A stretch of DNA of 64,000 nucleotides from NCBI RefSeq assembly GCF_013410875.1, contig NZ_JACCCU010000003.1, forward strand, positions 248,001 to 312,000, written 5' to 3'. Under the pieces are notes generated by a model that was given only the letters and a program-made list of their open reading frames with translations, did not search any database and was not told the origin of the DNA. Origin of the DNA: Tunturiibacter empetritectus. GTDB lineage: Bacteria; Acidobacteriota; Terriglobia; Terriglobales; Acidobacteriaceae. Shown here piece by piece: positions 49,942 to 58,008 of this stretch (position 1 is the first letter of the stretch; every line of letters begins with the position of its first letter). The position numbers and the translations under genes were made by a program.

Positions 49942-50817
49942 GTGTTCGGCTTGGCGGTATTGGCAGTACAGGCGATTAGAAGGATGCGAGGCGGAGCGCA
50001 AAGCCAGTTAATGCTGGGGGCGGATGGCAAGCTTTGGGTGGTGAAGTTTCAAAATAATCCGCAGGATGTGCGGGTGCTGGCGAATGAGCTGATCGCAACA
50101 CGGTTGGCCGCGGCAGTCGGGCTGACGGTGCCGGTGAGCGATGTGGTCGAGGTCACCGAGTGGCTGGTGTCGAATACGTTGGATATGTTTGTCGAGATGC
50201 CGAAGGGACTGCGGCAGAGATACGCGGCGGGGTTGCAGTTCGGATCGCAGTTTGTGGGTGGGTTGATGCCTGGACAAGTGGTGGACTATCTGCCGGAGCA
50301 GCAGCTGGATGAGGTGAGAAACCTGGGGGAGTTCGCCGGGATGTTATGCATCGATAAGTGGGCGGGGAACTGTAACGGGCGGCAGGCGGTGTTTGAGAGG
50401 AAGCCTCGGGAGAGGAAGTACCGGGCGACGTTTATCGATCAGGGATTTTGCTTCAATGCGGGAGATTGGACGTTTCCGGATTCGCCGCTGCGCGGGGTGT
50501 ATCAAAGGAACCAGGTGTATGCCCGGGTGACGGGGTGGGAGAGCTTCGAGCCTTGGCTGAGCCAGGTGGAGGCGATGGAGGCGGGGACGCTGTGGGATAT
50601 TGCAGAAGCGGTGCCGCCAGAGTGGTACGGCGGGGATACCGCGGTGATCGAGCGGCTGATGGAGCAGATGCTGAGGCGGCGGTCGCGGGTGAGAGAGTTG
50701 ATCGGAGAGTTTCGGGATTCGAACAGAGAGCCGTTCCCAATGTGGGCGTCAGGTAAGAAAATTGTGGTGCCGAGGCAGTTTGCTGAGGTGGGTGGGGTGG
50801 GAAAATTTGTAATGTAG
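49942..50817 (+). CDS. HipA-like kinase (HipA_2 group)
   Basis: About 291 residues. Features shared with small HipA-like proteins: 'AIRRMRGGAQSQLMLGADGK' at the start, ATP-site 'LWVVKFQNNPQDVRVLANEL', catalytic-loop-like 'CIDKWAGNCNGRQAVF' (DxWxGNxNGR) and 'ATFIDQGFCFNAGDWTFPDS' (metal-binding Asp) leading to 'PLRGVYQRNQ'. HipA proteins phosphorylate Ser or Thr in a target protein. No HipB-like regulator is adjacent. Instead a DUF3037 gene follows after 32 bases, a pairing also known outside phages. The start is uncertain: GTG 49942 or TTG 49951; no strong ribosome site. Confidence 0.78.
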   Translation: MFGLAVLAVQAIRRMRGGAQSQLMLGADGKLWVVKFQNNPQDVRVLANELIATRLAAAVGLTVPVSDVVEVTEWLVSNTLDMFVEMPKGLRQRYAAGLQFGSQFVGGLMPGQVVDYLPEQQLDEVRNLGEFAGMLCIDKWAGNCNGRQAVFERKPRERKYRATFIDQGFCFNAGDWTFPDSPLRGVYQRNQVYARVTGWESFEPWLSQVEAMEAGTLWDIAEAVPPEWYGGDTAVIERLMEQMLRRRSRVRELIGEFRDSNREPFPMWASGKKIVVPRQFAEVGGVGKFVM

Positions 50818-50849
50818 TTGGTGGTGTTGGGTAGCAGGTTTGGAGGTTG

Positions 50850-51707
50850 ATGGCTGAGCGTGTCCAATGCGAGTTCTTCCTGATCCGGTATGTGCCGGAT
50901 GTGGTGAAGGGCGAGTTTGCGAATATCGGCGTGCTGCTGCGGGAGGCGGGACGCGACGATAGTGCGGTGGTGCGCTTTACGCGGGACTGGGCGCGGGTGA
51001 AGTGCATGGATGCGGATGCGGATATCGCTTTGCTGGAAGCGCTGGAGGGGGAGATTGGAGATCGGCTGAAGACTGTGGGCAGGGATGCTCCGGGAATAAA
51101 GCCGGTGATGGAGATTCTCGAGGATACGCTGGCGAACTCGGTGCAGATGACCGAGGTGCGGGCTTGCCTGGCGGAGAGCCTGCCGGCGGAGATTGAGCAG
51201 TTGATGAAGATGTATGTGGAGCCGTTGAAGGTGAAGACGGAGCGGAAGCGGACGGGACGGGCGGCGATCGCGGGGGCGATGCGAACAGAGTTTGAGCGGG
51301 CTGGCGTTTGGGGGTTGATGCGGAAGAGAATTGCGGCTTCGCTTTATACGCGGGCGGGCGATCCGATGAAGATCGATTGCGGATACAGGGCTGGATCGAG
51401 AGAGGCAACTGCGGGTGGAGTCATTCGGATGTTTCAGGCGGTGTCGCTGGAGGGGGATGTGGAGGCGGCGAAGGGACTGGCTTATTCGGCTCCGCAGTTG
51501 GTGGAGGGCGTGCAGAGGGTGGAGAGGGCGAAGCTGGAGTTGACTGCGGTTGTGGAGCCGCTGCGGGCGGTGTCGGACACTGAGGACGAGGCGATGGAGC
51601 GGTATCGGTTTGGGGTGGAGGCGATGGAGCGGCAGGAGATTCGTGTGGTTACCCTGAGCGATCTGGCCCGGGTGGCGGCGACGGCTCGGGTGGAGTTGAG
51701 TGTTTGA
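50850..51707 (+). CDS. DUF3037 protein, partner of the HipA-like kinase
   Basis: 285 residues starting MAERVQCEFFLIRYVPDVVK. The opening 'RYVPDVVKGEFANIGVLLRE' is the DUF3037 signature. The middle is helical ('MTEVRACLAESLPAEIEQLM') with a basic segment (KVKTERKRTGR), and the end has 'IRMFQAVSLEGDVEAAKGLA'. GGAGG precedes the ATG. DUF3037 genes often lie beside HipA-like kinase genes, so it is a candidate substrate, regulator or antitoxin. The function is unknown, and it is embedded in the structural operon. Confidence 0.8.
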   Translation: MAERVQCEFFLIRYVPDVVKGEFANIGVLLREAGRDDSAVVRFTRDWARVKCMDADADIALLEALEGEIGDRLKTVGRDAPGIKPVMEILEDTLANSVQMTEVRACLAESLPAEIEQLMKMYVEPLKVKTERKRTGRAAIAGAMRTEFERAGVWGLMRKRIAASLYTRAGDPMKIDCGYRAGSREATAGGVIRMFQAVSLEGDVEAAKGLAYSAPQLVEGVQRVERAKLELTAVVEPLRAVSDTEDEAMERYRFGVEAMERQEIRVVTLSDLARVAATARVELSV

Positions 51708-51816
51708 GGGACAGCTTTAGCTAGAGGCTAAAAGCTAGCGACTGATTTAACGGTTAGGCATGGCCCAGGGGCTGTGCCTTTTTCTTTTGCAGCAGAGACG
51801 GAAAGAGAGGGTAGCG

Positions 51817-53058
51817 ATGGGCGTTCGGACGATGGTGAAGGATGTTTGGCAGAGACTGGCGGGAGTTGAGGCGGCAGCGGGCGATGCGGGGATGGGCGCG
51901 AGGAAGACGGCTATGCTTCCGTCGATTCTGAGTCCCTACCGACCTGCGGGACGGCCGGGGCAGAACGCTTTGCCGAAGCCGACTGCGGCGAATCTGCGGA
52001 AGTTCGCCGAGACGCCGGTGGTGCGCCGGGCGATCAATGTAGTGAAGGACAAGATTGCGAGCATGGACTGGCAGGTGAAGGTGCGGCGCGGCTACTCGGG
52101 CTTGACGGTGGAAGATGCAGAGGCTCGCATGAAGGTTCTGCGGCAGTGCCTCGAAGAGCCGAATGCGTCGGATAGCTTTCGGGTACTTTGGGAGCAGGTG
52201 CTGGAGGATCTGCTGGTGGGCGGATTCGGCGCGGTGGAGATGGAGAGCACGGGAGATCCTGAGAGGCCGTTTCATCTTTGGCCGGTGGATGGCGCGACGA
52301 TCCAGATCGATACGAAGTGGGATGGCGATCCGAACAAGCCTCGCTATGCGCAGGCTACGGGGCGGATGGGACAGGAGTCTCTGGTGCCTCTGCTCGATGA
52401 CGAGCTGATGTATTTGAGGCTGAATCCTCGCAGCTACACGCCGTTTGGCCTGGGGAGGCTGGAGGTTGCGTTTGAGACGGTGAACCAGTTTCTGAGCGCG
52501 AGCCGGTATGCGGGGAAGCTGGCCAGCAACTCGGTGGCGCAGTATGCGATCTGGTTGAACGACGCCACTCCTGAGGAGCATGACCGGCTGATTCGGTGGT
52601 GGCAGGACGAGATTGAAGGCACGGGCCGGGTTCCGTTTTTGAGTTGTGAGCAGAAGCCGGAGGTGATTCAGTTTGCGGGCGGCACGGATGCGGATCTTCG
52701 GCTGCAGTGGCAGGAGACGCTGGTTCGCATGATCGCCAATGCGTTTGATCTGCCGCCGATGCTGCTTGGGGTGGCGAGCGATGTTAACAAATCGACTGCC
52801 GGGGAGATGGCGGACGAGGCGTTCCAGAGCGCGGTGGTTCCGGTGGCAAAGCTGCTCGCCGAGCATATTACGCGCGACTTATTCGCGAAGAAGCTGGGCT
52901 GGCGCGAGTCCGAGTTCTGCTTCAACGACCTGGAGAGCAGGGACGAGATGCAGGAGCTGCAGATTCAGACGACGCTGCTGCAGGCGGGCGTGTTGACGGT
53001 GGATGAGGTACGTGCGATGCGGGGGTTAGCTCCGCTAGAGGCGGCGGTGACACAGTGA
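51817..53058 (+). CDS. Portal protein
   Basis: 413 residues from ATG 51817. It has the portal pattern: 'FAETPVVRRAINVVKDKIAS' and 'MDWQVKVRRG', 'VLEDLLVGGFGAVEMES', 'YTPFGLGRLEVAFETVNQFL', 'VIQFAGGTDADLRLQWQETL', 'IANAFDLPPMLLGVASDVNK' and 'STAGEMADEAFQSAVVPVAK'. It forms the dodecameric DNA gate at the head vertex. Its stop overlaps the following gene's GTG by four bases. Finding it after tail genes and the HipA pair is a rearranged order. Confidence 0.88.
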   Translation: MGVRTMVKDVWQRLAGVEAAAGDAGMGARKTAMLPSILSPYRPAGRPGQNALPKPTAANLRKFAETPVVRRAINVVKDKIASMDWQVKVRRGYSGLTVEDAEARMKVLRQCLEEPNASDSFRVLWEQVLEDLLVGGFGAVEMESTGDPERPFHLWPVDGATIQIDTKWDGDPNKPRYAQATGRMGQESLVPLLDDELMYLRLNPRSYTPFGLGRLEVAFETVNQFLSASRYAGKLASNSVAQYAIWLNDATPEEHDRLIRWWQDEIEGTGRVPFLSCEQKPEVIQFAGGTDADLRLQWQETLVRMIANAFDLPPMLLGVASDVNKSTAGEMADEAFQSAVVPVAKLLAEHITRDLFAKKLGWRESEFCFNDLESRDEMQELQIQTTLLQAGVLTVDEVRAMRGLAPLEAAVTQ

Positions 53059-55385
53059 AGGTGACGATCGATAATCTGGATGGCGCGGGTGCGGTGGACT
53101 GTAGCGCTGCTCTTTGTACTACCGGGCCGCTGAAGATTGCTCGCACGTTGAATGCTCCGTCGATATGCAGCGGCATGCTGGATGTGAGTGACGCTGGCCT
53201 GGCGGTGCCGGTACGGCGTGGGCGCGCTGTGGTTACGGCGGCAAACGGAACTGTTCTTTTTACGGGCTACATCGCAACGGACCCGGAGGCGGTGTATGCG
53301 GGGACGGGGGTTAAGGGTTCAGTATACCGATACGCCTTCAGCGCGGTCAGCGATGAGTGGCTGTTGGATAAGCAGTCCGTTCCGTTGAGTGGAGCGGGGC
53401 TGGCGCAGAGCGGTGGACAGCTGCTGACGACTCTTACGAACCGTGTGGATGCTGGGTTGTTTACGACAACGGGCGTGAGGAACGGGTTGCCCGTTGGAGT
53501 CTACGAACCTTTGCAGACGGAGAGCTGGTCTGCGAATGCGGGTGGCGTTGCAAGCGCGACCTATGCCGCGTATCGGGTTCTGAATGGCTCGATTGGACTG
53601 CAGCCGGCGGGGACGGTGACCCACGCTTTGAGCGATGGGGATGGCTCGCTCCAGGTGGCGACGCTGAAGACGACGGCGGTGAAGGAGCTTGCCAATGATG
53701 TTACGGTGAGTGGCGAGATTGAGCCGACGGCCTATGTCACCGAGACGTTTGCGGGGGATGGGACGACAACCGTATTTCAGCTTTCGGAAGATCCGTTTCG
53801 CCCAAAAAAGGCAGCGAACTCTGTGCAGTTTCTTACCGACAACTTCAACGAGGCAGTGCTCGACACACAGATCTGGCAGGTTGCGGATCCGGGGTCGCAT
53901 CTTGGTCTAGGCGCATCCGGGCTGACGATGACCGGAGGAAACGGCTTCGACGGACAGACCACATTGACGGCGATCGATCAGGTGGAGATGGGCGGCTCGC
54001 TGGTGATTGAAGCGGGAAATCTGCAACTTGGAGGAGCAAGCGCAGGGGTGGTGTGCGGGTTGTACAAGGGAGCTGCCCAGAGCGCGAACTGCTTTGTGGG
54101 TTACAACGTGCGGCAAAGTGGCGGAAATACGGTCGCGGTTCCATTCGTGAATGGGGCCGAGGCAGGAACGGTTTTCACGATGCTGCAGGGGCATACCTAT
54201 ACGTTGCGCATTCGGTTGCACTGCGTGGAGATGCAGCGTGTGCTGCAAAACTACTATGCGATGGTGGATGGCGTGGTGGCGTCGTTCGGCGGGGGACTGG
54301 TATCGGCGCCGATGTCTGTGGTGTTTGAGCTGCAGGATCTTGGGGCAGCTTCGAATACTCCGGCGACGGTTCTGTATGACGGATCGGTGGTGACCTCGCC
54401 GGCCAACTGCACCTTTGCTGCGGTGAACAGCGTGCAGCTGATTGGGTCGATGGGTTACTGCAGGATCACGCAGACGGGCTCTGGCTGGGTGGTGAGTACG
54501 CTGCCGAGCGGCGTGAAGATGACGCGGCTGATCGGTGTTGCGGGCGAGGGAGTTGATTGCAAGATATCTGCAGCAGGAAAGGTTACATTCTTTGCCGGCC
54601 GGGTTCCTGTGGCCGGGGAACTTGTAACCGTCACGTACCGCGGGCGGCTGAGAGCTGTGGCGCGGCTTGCAGATGAGGCAAGCGTTGCCCAGGAGGCTGC
54701 CGGTGGCATGCCGGGAACGGCGCAGTGGCTGGGGAAGGTGGTAAAGCCGGCGGCACGGAGCTCGATGGATTGCGAGGGGGCAGCGATGGCAGTGCTGAGT
54801 TTTTCAGCCAGTCGTGCAGCGGCTGTCTCCGGGAGTTACGTGGCGGTGAATTCTCAGGATGTTTGGCCGGGAGATGTTCTCGCAATTACCAGCGCTGGAC
54901 AGACGATGAGCGTGATGGTGCGAAAGGTTGAGATCGTGGATGGGATGGGGCGTCCCGAGATGCTCACTTATCGAATGGCGTTTGCGAATGACTGGGCTGA
55001 GGGCCTGGGGCTGACCTTGTCCGAGGCAATCGCTGTCGATGCGCTGCTGCCACAGAAGGCGTTGAGTTCGACGTTGCCGGTTGGCGGCAGCGTGCTGGCA
55101 AATCTGCAAGAGTTGCAGGTGGTGAGCGCAACAGGGACGGCTCTGCAAGTGGACTCCGGAACGGCTCCTCCAACCGGAGGAGGGTTCGAAGTGAGACGAC
55201 GGGACGGAGATTTTGGGCCGGGAGTGGATCAGGATCTGGTGCTGAGGAGTCCGGTGCGGAGTTTTTCGATTCCTCGCGAGGGACAGGTGGAGCACTACTA
55301 CGTGAGGATGTTCGATGGGTCGACGCCTCCGTTGTACTCGCGATTTTCGAGTGCGGTGTTTACGAATTTACCGGTAAGTGAGTGA
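53055..55385 (+). CDS. Large tail/baseplate protein
   Basis: 776 residues from GTG 53055 (GTGA overlap with the portal gene). It is beta-rich throughout. The first 220 residues ('RRGRAVVTAANGTVLFTGYI', 'YRYAFSAVSDEWLLDKQSVP') resemble baseplate-hub-like domains. A central jelly roll follows ('LTDNFNEAVLDTQIWQVADP', 'GNGFDGQTTLTAIDQVEMGG'). The end has a hub-like 'VWPGDVLAITSAGQTMSVMV' and a fibronectin-like 'GQVEHYYVRMFDGSTPPLYS'. Probable tail tip or baseplate component; the precise role is unclear. Confidence 0.65.
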   Translation: MKVTIDNLDGAGAVDCSAALCTTGPLKIARTLNAPSICSGMLDVSDAGLAVPVRRGRAVVTAANGTVLFTGYIATDPEAVYAGTGVKGSVYRYAFSAVSDEWLLDKQSVPLSGAGLAQSGGQLLTTLTNRVDAGLFTTTGVRNGLPVGVYEPLQTESWSANAGGVASATYAAYRVLNGSIGLQPAGTVTHALSDGDGSLQVATLKTTAVKELANDVTVSGEIEPTAYVTETFAGDGTTTVFQLSEDPFRPKKAANSVQFLTDNFNEAVLDTQIWQVADPGSHLGLGASGLTMTGGNGFDGQTTLTAIDQVEMGGSLVIEAGNLQLGGASAGVVCGLYKGAAQSANCFVGYNVRQSGGNTVAVPFVNGAEAGTVFTMLQGHTYTLRIRLHCVEMQRVLQNYYAMVDGVVASFGGGLVSAPMSVVFELQDLGAASNTPATVLYDGSVVTSPANCTFAAVNSVQLIGSMGYCRITQTGSGWVVSTLPSGVKMTRLIGVAGEGVDCKISAAGKVTFFAGRVPVAGELVTVTYRGRLRAVARLADEASVAQEAAGGMPGTAQWLGKVVKPAARSSMDCEGAAMAVLSFSASRAAAVSGSYVAVNSQDVWPGDVLAITSAGQTMSVMVRKVEIVDGMGRPEMLTYRMAFANDWAEGLGLTLSEAIAVDALLPQKALSSTLPVGGSVLANLQELQVVSATGTALQVDSGTAPPTGGGFEVRRRDGDFGPGVDQDLVLRSPVRSFSIPREGQVEHYYVRMFDGSTPPLYSRFSSAVFTNLPVSE

Positions 55386-55404
55386 TGGGTGGAAGGAGGA
55401 GAAG

Positions 55405-55620
55405 GTGACAGAGTTCGAAGGGCAGGTACTAGCGGATTTGAGTGTGCTGAAGAACCAGATGGAACATCTGCTGGGGATAGGACAGCCGGGGAGATTGACC
55501 CAGCTTGAGGACAGGGTTGAACAGCATGAACGGAGCGTACAGCGCATCAAGGGGCTGCTGGGTGCAGGTGGAGCTGTGTTGGCGATGTTTCATATGGCGA
55601 TTGACTACTTGAGGCGATAG
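55405..55620 (+). CDS. Small XhlA/holin-region coiled-coil membrane protein
   Basis: 71 residues from GTG 55405, which has AAGGAGGAG upstream (GTG 55378 is an alternative). A coiled coil ('VLADLSVLKNQMEHLLGIG', 'QLEDRVEQHERSVQRIK') is followed by one hydrophobic segment ('GLLGAGGAVLAMFHMAIDYL') and two Arg. The layout is like XhlA-type haemolysin/holin-associated proteins. No endolysin gene is near. Confidence 0.6.
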   Translation: MTEFEGQVLADLSVLKNQMEHLLGIGQPGRLTQLEDRVEQHERSVQRIKGLLGAGGAVLAMFHMAIDYLRR

Positions 55621-55628
55621 GAGAAGTT

Positions 55629-55889
55629 ATGGATTTTCTGAAGTTGTTTTTTCGATCGATTGCCTTGCTTCCAGGGGTGGTTCAAGGGACTGAGGCTTTG
55701 TTTGGGGCGAAGACCGGCGAGCAAAAGAAGGATGCGGCAGTGGAGATCGTCGGGACTGCTATCAACATTACCGATGCAGTGACGAAGAAGCACATCGTCG
55801 ACGCGGACAAGTTCACCAAGGGGCTGAGTATGACGATTGACGGCGTGGTGATGTGCCTGAACGCGAGCCTGTGGGCAAATCGCTCGTAG
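55629..55889 (+). CDS. Small helical protein at the end of the phage cluster
   Basis: 86 residues, [20 protein letters not shown] with later '[20 protein letters not shown]' and '[19 protein letters not shown]'. The GxQK and late VxxLN positions resemble the 127-residue protein at 39676. AGGAG precedes the ATG. It is the last gene before purE. Function unknown, possibly holin-associated. Confidence 0.6.
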   Translation: MDFLKLFFRSIALLPGVVQGTEALFGAKTGEQKKDAAVEIVGTAINITDAVTKKHIVDADKFTKGLSMTIDGVVMCLNASLWANRS

Positions 55890-55921
55890 TGCTGCCAGGG
55901 CGCGGCGTGCACTGGAAACCG

Positions 55922-55933
55922 TATAATCGGGCC
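55922..55933 (+). promoter_or_regulatory. Leaderless-type -10 box of purE
   Basis: A perfect TATAAT, then CGGGCC, then the purE ATG. With 6 bases between hexamer and start codon the mRNA would begin at the AUG. No consensus -35 at 17 bases and no ribosome site are seen. Confidence 0.55.
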
Positions 55934-56452
55934 ATGGACGCCGAGCCGCTGGGCACTGTTTTGGTTGGGGTAGTGATGGGGAGCCGCAGTGATTATGCGG
56001 TGATGCGAGGCGCCGTGGAGGTGCTGAAGGAGTTTGGCGTTGCACATGAGGTGCGAGTGGTGTCGGCACATCGGACACCGGATCTTCTATTTGATTACGC
56101 TGAGTCGGCCATTGCGCGCGGGCTTCGGGTGATCATTGCTGGCGCAGGGGGTGCGGCACATCTGCCGGGGATGATCGCTGCGAAGACTGTGGTGCCCTTG
56201 CTTGGCGTGCCGATTCCGGCGACGGCGCTGCAAGGGATGGATTCGCTGTTGAGCATTGTGCAGATGCCAAAGGGGATTCCAGTGGGAACGCTGGCGATTG
56301 GAGCGGCCGGGGCTACGAACGCTGGATTGTTGGCTGTGGCAATATTGGCTACTACCGATGCGGCGCTGCAGAAGAAGCTGGTGGCCTGGCGCGCAGCACG
56401 GCGGGATGAGGTTCTTGCGCAGGTAGTCGGAGAAGATGAGGTTGGCGCGTGA
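55934..56452 (+). CDS. purE: N5-carboxyaminoimidazole ribonucleotide mutase
   Basis: Purine synthesis: converts N5-CAIR to CAIR after PurK. Class I PurE features are '[20 protein letters not shown]', '[20 protein letters not shown]', '[20 protein letters not shown]' and '[19 protein letters not shown]'. The 172-residue length is normal. The ATG at 55934 gives the standard N-terminus; the upstream extension to 55853 is not coding. A GTGA overlap couples it to purK. Confidence 0.96.
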   Translation: MDAEPLGTVLVGVVMGSRSDYAVMRGAVEVLKEFGVAHEVRVVSAHRTPDLLFDYAESAIARGLRVIIAGAGGAAHLPGMIAAKTVVPLLGVPIPATALQGMDSLLSIVQMPKGIPVGTLAIGAAGATNAGLLAVAILATTDAALQKKLVAWRAARRDEVLAQVVGEDEVGA

Positions 56453-57627
56453 ACTCTGGTTCTTCGAATGCGATGCCGATTCTATCGGGTGCGACGATCG
56501 GAATCTTTGGTGGTGGGCAGCTGGGGCGGATGACGGCGATGGCGGCTCGCGAGATGGGGTATCGCATCCTTGTGCTTGATCCAGATCCGGCTTGTCCTGC
56601 ACGGTTTGTGGTGGATGGATGCATTGAGGCGGGATGGGACGATTCGCGAGAGGCGGCGAATCTTGCGCGCGGATGCGAGGTGGTGACGCTGGAGATTGAG
56701 CAGATCTCGCCGGCGAGTATGGAAGCGGCATCAAGCTACGCGCCTGTGCGGCCGGGTGGTGCTATGCTCGCGGTGATTCAGGACAGGATCGAGCAAAAGG
56801 ATTGGCTGCGGCGAAACGGATTTCCGGTTGGGGAGTATCGCGCGGTTCGGTCGCTGGATGAGTTGCGAGATGCGGTGACTGCACTTGGCGGTAGATGTTT
56901 TTGCAAGAGTGCGACTGGCGGATATGACGGGCGTGGTCAGGGTAAGGTTGGATTTGCTGCAGGTGCCTCTGTCGAAGATGAGGTGAGGGGTGCCTGGGAG
57001 GCGCTGGGCGAGCGGGCTGGCGTGGCCGAGAAGGCAGTCGATCTGGCGAAAGAGATCTCTGTACTGGTGGCGCGCGCGCCCAATGGCGAGGTGAAGGTTT
57101 ATCCCGCGGCGCTGAATCACCATGAGGAACAGATTCTTGCCTGGAGTGTGATTCCTGCTCCACTCTCTTCGGAGATGGAGGAGAAAGCTCGAGAGATTGC
57201 GGAGGCAATTGCCGATACGTTTCAGCTTGAGGGAGTTCTCGCAGTTGAGATGTTTTGCACAACCGATGGAAATCTGCTGGTGAACGAGCTAGCTCCGCGA
57301 CCTCATAACAGCTATCACGCGAGTGTCCGAGCGTGTGTGACGGGACAGTTCGAGCAGTTGGTGCGGGCCGTGTGTGATCTGCCGCTCGGTGATGTTGGTG
57401 TTGTGCAACCTGCTGCCATTGCGAATCTGCTCGGGGATTTGTGGCTGAAGGATGGGCAGGCTGTCGAACCCAGGTTCGATGCGGCACTGGCTGTGCCCGG
57501 GGTTCGGCTGCATTTGTATGAAAAGCATAAGCCGCGTAAAGGGCGGAAGATGGGGCATCTGTCGGCGGTTGGTGCAACGGCAGATGAGGCGGTTGAGCTG
57601 GTGTTGAGAGCGAAGGAGCTACTCTAG
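56449..57627 (+). CDS. purK: N5-carboxyaminoimidazole ribonucleotide synthase
   Basis: ATP-grasp enzyme that carboxylates AIR with bicarbonate. '[20 protein letters not shown]' at the start, '[16 protein letters not shown]', the grasp loop '[18 protein letters not shown]' and '[20 protein letters not shown]' are all typical. 392 residues. GTG start overlaps the purE stop; its own stop shares one base with the next start (TAGTG). Confidence 0.96.
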   Translation: MNSGSSNAMPILSGATIGIFGGGQLGRMTAMAAREMGYRILVLDPDPACPARFVVDGCIEAGWDDSREAANLARGCEVVTLEIEQISPASMEAASSYAPVRPGGAMLAVIQDRIEQKDWLRRNGFPVGEYRAVRSLDELRDAVTALGGRCFCKSATGGYDGRGQGKVGFAAGASVEDEVRGAWEALGERAGVAEKAVDLAKEISVLVARAPNGEVKVYPAALNHHEEQILAWSVIPAPLSSEMEEKAREIAEAIADTFQLEGVLAVEMFCTTDGNLLVNELAPRPHNSYHASVRACVTGQFEQLVRAVCDLPLGDVGVVQPAAIANLLGDLWLKDGQAVEPRFDAALAVPGVRLHLYEKHKPRKGRKMGHLSAVGATADEAVELVLRAKELL

Positions 57628-57932
57628 TGGATGAAGATTTTAGCTTTCTGGAAGATTATCGGCATAGAGTTGTTGTGTGGAGAGGTACGCTGCTGTTTCC
57701 GGCAGATGTTGCTGTAGAAGCTGTAGGCGAATTTAAGCACAGGGACATTCGGCTGCTGGGGATAGAAGTTTTCGGCTCTGGGGAAGACGATGAATACGAG
57801 CGCCTATATGAAGCTTGCCTGGATTTTTCGCAGAAAAAATATTGGGATTATAGTGCTGACGAGCTGTGCGAGATCGCAGTAGAACATATTCAGTCAAAGA
57901 ATGAGTTTTTATTTGAATTCATCGAGCCTTGA
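57627..57932 (+). CDS. Small acidic hypothetical protein in the pur operon
   Basis: 101 residues starting MDEDFSFLEDYRHRVVVWRG, strongly acidic, with aromatic-rich segments ('SQKKYWDYSADELCEIAVEH' and 'NEFLFEFIEP'). It begins on the last base of the purK stop and is followed by a strong terminator, so it is the last gene of the purEK operon. The family is not recognised. Confidence 0.7.
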   Translation: MDEDFSFLEDYRHRVVVWRGTLLFPADVAVEAVGEFKHRDIRLLGIEVFGSGEDDEYERLYEACLDFSQKKYWDYSADELCEIAVEHIQSKNEFLFEFIEP

Positions 57933-57947
57933 GCGCATTTCAAATTA

Positions 57948-57991
57948 AGGCAAAGCAGCGGCAGATCTACAGATCTGCCGCTGCTTTGCCT
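57948..57991. terminator. Bidirectional terminator between purK operon and E2 gene
   Basis: A perfect 21-bp inverted repeat (AGGCAAAGCAGCGGCAGATC plus T, and its inverse) with only two bases between the arms, flanked by T-rich and A-rich sequence. It serves two convergent operons. Confidence 0.9.
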
Positions 57992-58008
57992 TTGGCTGCT
58001 ATTTGAAA

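Noticed and set aside
51754..52866. 370-codon open frame on the minus strand opposite the portal gene
   Set aside because: Shadow frame rich in Arg/His/Leu; the plus-strand portal protein is convincing.
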